This document shows positions 56,891 to 64,000 of a stretch of DNA of 64,000 nt, in pieces (the first letter of the stretch is position 1; each line of letters starts with the position of its first letter). Made by a program: the position numbers and the translations under genes. Under the pieces are notes generated by a model that saw nothing but the letters and a program-made list of their open reading frames with translations, did not search any database and was not told where the DNA came from. This DNA is from Salinimonas profundi. GTDB taxonomy: Bacteria; Pseudomonadota; Gammaproteobacteria; Enterobacterales; Alteromonadaceae. The stretch covers positions 862,372 to 926,371 of the forward strand of contig NZ_JABBXD010000001.1 of NCBI RefSeq assembly GCF_014750655.1, read 5' to 3'.

Positions 56891-59800
56891 TTAATGCTTA
56901 TTATGGAGAACGATTTTCACGGCATGACGCCCCGGCTGTACGCAAATACACAACGCTGTCCCCTCCACCATATGATATTCACCATCGATCTGGCTTTCTG
57001 AACGCCTGGCGTTTGCGCAGCTTCGTCTGATAGAAATCGCGTATTGAGACTTTTTGGTTTTAATTGTTGCGGTAAATCCCGGCCACGATGAAGGGATACA
57101 CGGATGAATAATAAGCTTTTTGTTTCTAAGCTGAACACCTAGAATTGCTTCTAACCCTGCTCGGAACATCCAACCGGCAGCACCGGTGTACCAGCTCCAC
57201 CCTCCCCGACCGATATGCGGCGCGACAGAATAAACATCAGCTGCAACTACATAAGGCTCTACACAATACCTCAGGCACGTCTCAGCCGAATTTGCATGAG
57301 TTACAGGATTGAGCATGTCAAACAGCGCATGTGCTGATTCATTGTGATGTAGCTTTGCCAGCGCAAAAATGTTCCACATTGCGGCATGACTGTACTGGCC
57401 ACCGTTTTCGCGGAAGCCTGGTGGATAGCCTTTGATATAGCCGGGTTCAAGATCGGTATTATCAAATGGTGGTGTAAACAGCAAGCTTATTCGGTATTCT
57501 GGCTTTAAAAGCCATTTTTCTACCGATGCCAAGGCACGCGCCGATTTTTCTACAGGGCCGTTAGCCAATACAGCCCAGGATTGACATATAGAATCGATAC
57601 GACAGGCGTCATTTTCTGAAGTGCCCAGCCACTGGCCGTTGTCAAATATCGCCCGTTTATACCAGTTGCCGTCCCATGCGTTTTCAAGTGCTTGGCGTAA
57701 ATGCTCTGATTGTGTTTGCCATTGCTTGCATCGTGACTGGTCAAGCGGCGTGTTTCGCATCCGGGCGATGCTTTCAAACTCATCGAGCGCATAACAAAGC
57801 AGCCAGCCCAACCAAACGCTTTCTCCTTTGCCTTGGTTGCCCACAGTGTTCATACCGTCATTCCAATCCCCTGTACCCATTAATGGCAGACCGTGCGCCC
57901 CAAGCGTATCTAGGCTACTTTGCAAGGCCAGCACACAATGTTCGTACAAACTATCGGTGTTCGTGGATATAGCCGCGACAAAAAATGCATCATGCTCAGA
58001 CTGTGCTAATGATGGTCCTTCAATATAAGGGATTTCTTCAGTCAGTACAGACGTATCCCCTGTTGATTGCACATAGTTTGCAGTGGCAATCGCCAGCCAT
58101 ACACGGTCATCGGAAATATGTGTTCTCACCCCTTTGCCAGAATGGCTAAGCCACCAATGCTGCACATCCCCTTCTTTAAATTGGCGCCCGGCGGCGCGTA
58201 GGAGATGCGCTCGAGTCAAAGCAGGCTGACACAATGTGAGCGCCATCCCGTCTTGCAACTGGTCGCGAAAACCGTAGGCGCCGCTGGCCTGGTAAAGCCC
58301 ACACCGCGCAAATATCCGACTGGAAAGAGTTTGATATGAAAGCCAGCCGTTGAGCATGATATTCATTGCGCTATCAGGCGTGTTGACATGGACGTTACCC
58401 AGTAAATCCGCCCACTTATGCTTAACATCAGTGAGTTCCTCACAAAATGACCGCTTTTGATAACGATGAATAAGCTGATTCGCTTCTTCCAGCGTATCTC
58501 CCTGGCCCATAACAATGACCAGATTGTGTTCTGAGTGGCCTTTCAATGTCACTGTCTGCTGTAATACCGAACAAGGATCAAACCCCTCACCTGTTGAACC
58601 GGACAATTTTGTTTTCGAGGTAAGCGCCAAAGGATGAGCATGAGTACCGTGTCGCCCGAGAAATTCAGTTCTATCGCCGGTCCAGGCTGTAACAGGTGCT
58701 TGCATCATAATAAAGGCAGTTGCACCGGCAAACTCGTTAGACCAGGGGTTTTGGATAGTCATCGCCCCTGTCGCTTGGTCAAACGTAGTGATGAGAAAAG
58801 GCGCATTTGCAGATCGGTTTTGGCCTAATACCCACTCTGTATAGCTGGTAATCGAAAGCCTGCGGACTTTAGAAGTAAGATTAGTTATACACACGTTGAT
58901 CAGCTTAACCGGGTCACTGTTAGTGACCAGATGTGTAGCGGTTATTGTAAGATTATTTGCCTCATGAGAAAACACGCTATAGCCCCAACCGTGCCTAATC
59001 GTATAGGTTCCATCATCCCTGACAGGATTACTCGTTGGCCCAGTTAATGTATTCGTTTCTTCATCCTTAATATAAATCGCTTCTGCGCAAGGGTTTGTTG
59101 TAGCATCATTGAACCAGGGGGTCAGCTGATTATCTCTGCTATTTTGCGCCCAGGTGTATCCACAACCATCTTCTGCCAACAAGCAGCCAAACCTGTCGTT
59201 GGCGACCACATTGATCCAGGGAGCAGGCGTGTTCCTATCAGCCGTCAAAACAATGATGTACTCCTTCCCCTCCTCACCAAAGCCCCCAAAGCCATTAAAA
59301 AATTGCAACTTTTCAGGGTCAATATCATTAGCATTACTACCAACGGCGGGCTCGACGGATTCGCTATAGTGAGCATCTGGCTTCGATTCGTTATTTTCTG
59401 TCAGCCAGTCCACCTGTCGTCCAATACTGCCCTGACTGGCTGATAACGAAAGTCTTGCGACACTCATCAGCAGCGAGTGTACGCCTGAATGAAGCAGGTC
59501 AGAACGCAAAACATATACGTTACCCCGGGCTACTGCATCATCATGTTTGGAAGTGACGTGTGGACGTGCCTGGTTGCGACGAAGCGCCGATTCAATTGTC
59601 GTCTGTAAATCCTGGAAATAAGATGCCTGATGTTCATTAATTATTATCAAATCAACAGCTACCTGTTTCATTGTCCAGTACTCGTGAGCACTGAGAAGCA
59701 ACTCCACCTGGCTCATGTCTAGAACATCATCGATTCGAATTAACACGATGGGCAGGTCACCAGAGATACCCTCTTTCCATAATAATGATTGGTTTTGCAA

Positions 59801-62800
59801 GTTAGAGTCACGTCTGTGTGCAACGTTTCGATAGCGCCTATCGAGGTAAAGCACGGGCGCGAGCATCTGCTGAAAAAGCGCCGCCTGCCCTGATTCAATA
59901 TTCATATGTCTTAACTGAACCTGGGCTTGCGTCCAGGCTAAAGTTTTGGCTCTGGCGAAGCCGTTAGATTCGTAGTGTCTGTCGATAAGCTCTATTAGCG
60001 CCTGACGGGAAGACGCCACCACTATCCAAAACGAAACGCGGGCGCACCCGCCTGCAGGAACTATGACATGCTTTCGAACAGAGAAGACAGGGTCTATTAC
60101 CGAGCCCAGTGACTGGCTTAACGGCGTGCTCCCTGACTGCCCTTTTATAGCCATAGCAGCGGCACTATGAATGCTGTTGCCACGACCGATGAATGACTGA
60201 CGGCTTGTATCATATTGTTCTTTAGCAAACTCCTGGCCTTCAACTACCGCGAAATGTGCAGCCCAGATTTCGGGCTCATCAAGGGTTCGCCGTCGGCGCC
60301 GGGCAATCAACGCGCCAGAATCTTTGTGCAGGAAGGTTTGTATAAACAGTTTTGAAAATGCGGGGTGAGCGTTATCGTTCGCTGCATTTCCTAAGACAAG
60401 TTCAGCATAGGAAGTCAATTCCAGTTTCTTTGACTTAAGACCGTTGTTATGCAACGAAACACGCCGGACTTCTCCATCATCTTCTCCTGAAACTACCACT
60501 TCCATAGTACTGGTTAACGTTTGCTGTCGATGTGAAAATTGCGCATAATCTTCAGCGAAACGTCCGTTTTGGCAATATGCACTGGAGCCAATAGGCTGTA
60601 ACGTTGTCGACCACAGTTTATCAGTTGCGGTATCACGGATAAAAATAAAAAAGCCATCGCTATCACAGGTGCTGTCAGCCTGCCAGCGAGTGATTGCCAT
60701 GTTTTTCCAGTGACTGTAACCTGCACCTGCCGCGGTTAACATGACACTGTATCTGCCGTTTGATAGTACGTGTGTTTGCGGCGCGCCAGGTGCTTTGGGA
60801 TCTAATACTCGTTCTACATTAGTTTGTGTTTTCCTGATTTCTTCTGATGCATTAATTTCCATCGCAGGGTGACTCAAGGCAACGTTACGGGGCAATCTTT
60901 CTTGGAGCAGCGAGTTACACGCCTGGATCATTGGTTCGCGGTGAAAGCGGTTGCGCATCAGGCCCCCATGCAACGCATTAAAAATAGCAACGATGGTCAT
61001 ACCCTGATGATGGGCCATAAAATTACGTACGATGCAGGTTGTTGTGTTGGCAGGCAGGCGACTGATGGTAAAGTCCAGCGCTTCATAAAAACCAAATCTG
61101 CCGCGGCCACCTAAATCTGCAATCCTGCGATAATTTTTACACGCTGCCTTAGGCTGTATCATTGTTGCTAAACCACTGGCATAAGGTGCAATTACTCGAT
61201 CTTCAGCAAGCCCGCGTTTTAATCCCAGTCCGGGAACACCAAAATTTGAATATTGATAGGTGAACTCTAAATCCCGAGCAAAAAAAGCCGATTCTGAAAT
61301 CCCCCACGGCATAGATAGCTGCCTGCCGTATTCTTGCTGACAATGGACTACCAGGCGATTTGTTTGTTCAATCAGGCTACCAGAAGGCGCCCTCATCACC
61401 AGTGAAGGCATTAAATACTCAAACATGGAGCCTGACCAGGAAAGTAGCACTGCACCAAAGCCAACAGGCGTCGCGCTGCGCCCTAATCGGAACCAATGTT
61501 TGGTAGGAATATCACCTTTAGCAATCGCAAAAAGGCTGGCCAGCCGAGCTTCTGAACCAAGAAGGTCATAACAACCGGCGTCACGGGAGTTCTCCTGTAT
61601 AGAAAAGCCAATAGAAAGTAACATTCTTTCTTCATTGAGCAATACTTTAAAATTCATCGCCAGAGCCATCGCTCTTGCACGATTGCACATATCGTTAATT
61701 CTTTTTGTTAATCCTGGACTGTCATTAAGTATCAGTCGTTTATCGTCATTATATTCCAATAGCCGACGAACACAGGCGTTGATGCAAAAACGAGCATCTT
61801 GCGCTTGCTCAGCACCAACCGAATTGATCATTGTGCTAATTTTATTTACCAGAATTTGAACTGGTTGAAGTTCAGTGAGCTCGAAAGCAGGCGATTCCGT
61901 CAGTTTCCCATTTAGCTCGTCTAAAAGCTTTTGCAGCGGGTTGGCAACGCTATGGAAAGCATCTTCATGAGTTTGGATCTGCACGCGTAGCAGCCTGACA
62001 TTATCCTGTAATCCGGCCAATAGCTGATGGTCGTACGCCAGGCTATGCCACTCTTCGCACGAGTTTGCGAGCGCAATCAAATGCCCTGCCAAATTTCCGC
62101 TGTCTACAGAAGAAACATATTCGGGTAATAGCGACTCCAGAGATTTGGTACCATACCAGTTATAAAAATGCCCCTTAAATTTTGGCAGTTTATCCAGCGT
62201 ATCGAAGGTACCTTCGAGTCGCTGCAGTGCAGCGTCTAATCCAATCCAACCGAAATCTCTGGCGCAACATACCGATAGTAAATATAGGCCTATATTTGTC
62301 GGAGAAGTCCGATGAGCAACCTGTGGCTTTGGATCTTCCTGAAAATTATCCGGCGGTAACATGTTGTCACCAGGAGTAACGAACTGTTCAAAGAATCGCC
62401 AGGTACTGCGTGCGATGTCTCTGAGCTCTTTTCTACAACTATCTGAGGCTGGTAAAAAAGCACTGAAACGAGGACGGCTGATCCAAAATGCAATAGCTGG
62501 CGCGCTTATCCATATGAGTGCAAAGGGCAGCACCAGTGGCCATACCGGTGGTAAAACGATGACGGTTAACAGGCACAAAATTATCGACAACGTTGTACCG
62601 AAGACCATTCGTTTATAACACTGAGTAATGGAGAGATAAGGGCTACTCTCCTGCTGCGCGGCGGGCATCCATTGCAACATATTTTTGTGGCTATAAATGA
62701 CACGCACCAAGGTTCTAAATATTGCATCGCAGGTCCACCAGGTCTTATCCGGCAAAAAAACCAGAGAAAGTAGAATATGCTTGCAGGCTAAAAGCGCATC

Positions 62801-64000
62801 AGCCAGCCACATTTTAAAATGATTGGTGAGCTTTCCCTGACTTTGGCGATAAGATGTCAGTAAAAAACACAGAGGTAAAAAGAAGGGCATTGCGAGGGTG
62901 AGCAGTACGACACTCAATAACGTAATGGTCGCAAATAATGGCAGAAACCAGGCAGTAACTATCAGCAGCAACAGTAAAGGTAAAACTAAAGAGCGCCGCA
63001 GATTATCCAGTATTTTCCACTTTCCTAATGTTGATGTTTTGTTGCCACTCTTTTTTTGTCTGTCAATTAACCATGGAAGTAGCTGCCAATCGCCCCTTAT
63101 CCATCTATGCTGACGCTTAACATCAGAATCATATCGGCTGGGAAATGCCTCAATAAACTCAATATCTGAGACCAGCCCTGCACGAGCAAACACACCTTCA
63201 AATAAGTCATGGCTTAATAAAGTATTATCGGGCACTCGTCCATCCAGCGAGGCTTCAAATGCGTCAATGTCATAAATGCCCTTGCCAGTGTAGGAGCCCT
63301 CATCAAAAAGATCCTGATAAACATCTGATCGCGCACTAATGTATGCTTCAATGCCGCCAGGACTAGAAAAAACATGCTGATACCAGGACCCTTCTCCGTT
63401 TACAGGCATAGACGGCGTAACCTTGGGTTGCAAAATCCCGTGACCGGAGACGACACGGTGAAAATGCGTATCGACACGTGGCCGGTTAAGCGGGTGTGCC
63501 ATTTTGCCAATGAGCTTTCTCACAGCATCACGCGAAAGCTGAGTGTCAGCGTCTAATGTGATGACAAAGCGCACCTTAGGAGGTAACTGCGGTTCGCTGC
63601 CATCAACTGCAGTGAAACTCGTCTTACTCGCGCCACGCAATAACCGGTTTAACTCATGAAGTTTGCCACGTTTACGCTCCCACGCCATCCAGCTTGACTC
63701 GCCAGGATTGTAAAGTCGACACCGATAAAGCGCATGAAATCGTTGCCCCGTAACATTCTTACCATATTGTTGATTCAACGCTGCTATTTTCTCACTTACC
63801 TGTGAAAGCATTCGCGCATCATCCTTAAGAACTTCAGTAGGCGCATCAGCACCATCAATCAATAATATATAAGCAAGTTCATCATCTTTGTATGTAAGAT
63901 GATGAACCTCTAGTTGATTCACCAGATGCAATAAATCCTGTTCGTTTGTCATTAACGCCGGAATGACAACAACAGTACGAAATTGTTCGGGTACCCCTTG
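56891..64000 (-). CDS. ndvB: Cyclic beta-1,2-glucan synthase, NdvB/Cgs type (5' end outside window)
   Basis: At least 2369 residues without a stop to the right edge; about 400-500 N-terminal residues should lie outside, since NdvB proteins have about 2800. Numbering from M at 63952: GT84 glycosyltransferase with FVITLDADTQLSRDA (about 130-145) and KRQHRWIRGDWQLLPW (about 275), four or more membrane segments (about 315-400 and 450-500), a glycoamylase-like domain (WSGSMFEYLMPSLVM, about 865-880), and GH94/phosphorylase modules ending with the catalytic GTGDWNDGMNTVGNQG (codons near 57835-57879). NdvB builds linear beta-1,2-glucan on itself, closes it to a ring and trims it by phosphorolysis; the rings fill the periplasm in low osmolarity and affect motility and host contact. 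The stop at 56891 is clear; the family is certain. Confidence 0.95.
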   Translation of the reverse strand, partial: QGVPEQFRTVVVIPALMTNEQDLLHLVNQLEVHHLTYKDDELAYILLIDGADAPTEVLKDDARMLSQVSEKIAALNQQYGKNVTGQRFHALYRCRLYNPGESSWMAWERKRGKLHELNRLLRGASKTSFTAVDGSEPQLPPKVRFVITLDADTQLSRDAVRKLIGKMAHPLNRPRVDTHFHRVVSGHGILQPKVTPSMPVNGEGSWYQHVFSSPGGIEAYISARSDVYQDLFDEGSYTGKGIYDIDAFEASLDGRVPDNTLLSHDLFEGVFARAGLVSDIEFIEAFPSRYDSDVKRQHRWIRGDWQLLPWLIDRQKKSGNKTSTLGKWKILDNLRRSLVLPLLLLLIVTAWFLPLFATITLLSVVLLTLAMPFFLPLCFLLTSYRQSQGKLTNHFKMWLADALLACKHILLSLVFLPDKTWWTCDAIFRTLVRVIYSHKNMLQWMPAAQQESSPYLSITQCYKRMVFGTTLSIILCLLTVIVLPPVWPLVLPFALIWISAPAIAFWISRPRFSAFLPASDSCRKELRDIARSTWRFFEQFVTPGDNMLPPDNFQEDPKPQVAHRTSPTNIGLYLLSVCCARDFGWIGLDAALQRLEGTFDTLDKLPKFKGHFYNWYGTKSLESLLPEYVSSVDSGNLAGHLIALANSCEEWHSLAYDHQLLAGLQDNVRLLRVQIQTHEDAFHSVANPLQKLLDELNGKLTESPAFELTELQPVQILVNKISTMINSVGAEQAQDARFCINACVRRLLEYNDDKRLILNDSPGLTKRINDMCNRARAMALAMNFKVLLNEERMLLSIGFSIQENSRDAGCYDLLGSEARLASLFAIAKGDIPTKHWFRLGRSATPVGFGAVLLSWSGSMFEYLMPSLVMRAPSGSLIEQTNRLVVHCQQEYGRQLSMPWGISESAFFARDLEFTYQYSNFGVPGLGLKRGLAEDRVIAPYASGLATMIQPKAACKNYRRIADLGGRGRFGFYEALDFTISRLPANTTTCIVRNFMAHHQGMTIVAIFNALHGGLMRNRFHREPMIQACNSLLQERLPRNVALSHPAMEINASEEIRKTQTNVERVLDPKAPGAPQTHVLSNGRYSVMLTAAGAGYSHWKNMAITRWQADSTCDSDGFFIFIRDTATDKLWSTTLQPIGSSAYCQNGRFAEDYAQFSHRQQTLTSTMEVVVSGEDDGEVRRVSLHNNGLKSKKLELTSYAELVLGNAANDNAHPAFSKLFIQTFLHKDSGALIARRRRRTLDEPEIWAAHFAVVEGQEFAKEQYDTSRQSFIGRGNSIHSAAAMAIKGQSGSTPLSQSLGSVIDPVFSVRKHVIVPAGGCARVSFWIVVASSRQALIELIDRHYESNGFARAKTLAWTQAQVQLRHMNIESGQAALFQQMLAPVLYLDRRYRNVAHRRDSNLQNQSLLWKEGISGDLPIVLIRIDDVLDMSQVELLLSAHEYWTMKQVAVDLIIINEHQASYFQDLQTTIESALRRNQARPHVTSKHDDAVARGNVYVLRSDLLHSGVHSLLMSVARLSLSASQGSIGRQVDWLTENNESKPDAHYSESVEPAVGSNANDIDPEKLQFFNGFGGFGEEGKEYIIVLTADRNTPAPWINVVANDRFGCLLAEDGCGYTWAQNSRDNQLTPWFNDATTNPCAEAIYIKDEETNTLTGPTSNPVRDDGTYTIRHGWGYSVFSHEANNLTITATHLVTNSDPVKLINVCITNLTSKVRRLSITSYTEWVLGQNRSANAPFLITTFDQATGAMTIQNPWSNEFAGATAFIMMQAPVTAWTGDRTEFLGRHGTHAHPLALTSKTKLSGSTGEGFDPCSVLQQTVTLKGHSEHNLVIVMGQGDTLEEANQLIHRYQKRSFCEELTDVKHKWADLLGNVHVNTPDSAMNIMLNGWLSYQTLSSRIFARCGLYQASGAYGFRDQLQDGMALTLCQPALTRAHLLRAAGRQFKEGDVQHWWLSHSGKGVRTHISDDRVWLAIATANYVQSTGDTSVLTEEIPYIEGPSLAQSEHDAFFVAAISTNTDSLYEHCVLALQSSLDTLGAHGLPLMGTGDWNDGMNTVGNQGKGESVWLGWLLCYALDEFESIARMRNTPLDQSRCKQWQTQSEHLRQALENAWDGNWYKRAIFDNGQWLGTSENDACRIDSICQSWAVLANGPVEKSARALASVEKWLLKPEYRISLLFTPPFDNTDLEPGYIKGYPPGFRENGGQYSHAAMWNIFALAKLHHNESAHALFDMLNPVTHANSAETCLRYCVEPYVVAADVYSVAPHIGRGGWSWYTGAAGWMFRAGLEAILGVQLRNKKLIIHPCIPSSWPGFTATIKTKKSQYAISIRRSCANARRSESQIDGEYHMVEGTALCICVQPGRHAVKIVLHNKH

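Overview
The window is a chromosomal segment of a Gram-negative gammaproteobacterium, most likely a marine member of the Alteromonadaceae (Alteromonas, Salinimonas or a relative). The assignment rests on recognised protein similarity (Mfd, IhfA, IF3, PheST, ThrS, NagZ, SoxR) and on conserved orders: infC-rpmI-rplT-pheST-ihfA, and a PilZ gene followed by mfd and csiV. It was made by reading, not by a database search. No tRNA, rRNA, CRISPR array, insertion sequence or prophage gene was recognised.

Layout. 0-4.3 kb: a secreted GH43 arabinanase, cut by the left edge, behind a PEP-CTERM protein gene. 4.5-6.4 kb: a purine-type phosphoribosyltransferase and a lone lolC. 6.6-12.6 kb: a PilZ-mfd-csiV-corrinoid adenosyltransferase operon. 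12.6-17.8 kb: a DASS transporter and nagZ on the minus strand, then a penicillin-acylase-type hydrolase and ybaK on the plus strand. 17.8-21.05 kb: a compact sulfide/persulfide module: rhodanese and TauE exporter facing persulfide dioxygenase, two YeeE/YedE halves and a BigR/SqrR-type repressor, with one palindrome between the two arms. 21.3-23.35 kb: a cold-shock gene, a degenerate S41 protein and a membrane-anchored unknown. 23.4-30.7 kb: the translation cluster thrS-infC(AUU start)-rpmI-rplT-pheS-pheT-ihfA. 31-38.2 kb: fructosamine-kinase-like, pteridine reductase, DUF3080, MscS, CPBP, an S9-type protein that has lost its catalytic serine, and DUF924. 38.2-38.9 kb: soxR with a textbook soxbox promoter that fires away from soxR into a 44-residue ORF. 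39-42.1 kb: a gluconate locus (GntP permease, gluconokinase, LacI-type GntR) with three GntR-like operators. 42.5-56 kb: accessory genes (App1-type phosphatase, PQQ sugar dehydrogenase, DUF4345/SDR pair, LysE/GlxA-type pair, esterase with TPR tail, membrane LytTR/MipA pair, alcohol dehydrogenase/Lrp pair, secreted unknown) with several gene-poor spacers. 56.9-64 kb: most of a very large cyclic beta-1,2-glucan synthase (NdvB type), whose N-terminus lies beyond the right edge.

How the genes work together. The sulfur module looks like one regulon sensing persulfide through a cysteine pair and disposing of sulfane sulfur as sulfite. The gluconate locus takes up and phosphorylates gluconate under GntR control, and the PQQ sugar dehydrogenase nearby might feed it aldonates. 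The SoxR promoter and its small ORF are the best candidate here for something undescribed. Two proteins keep a hydrolase fold but lack the usual nucleophile (35505-37415 and 21669-22685).
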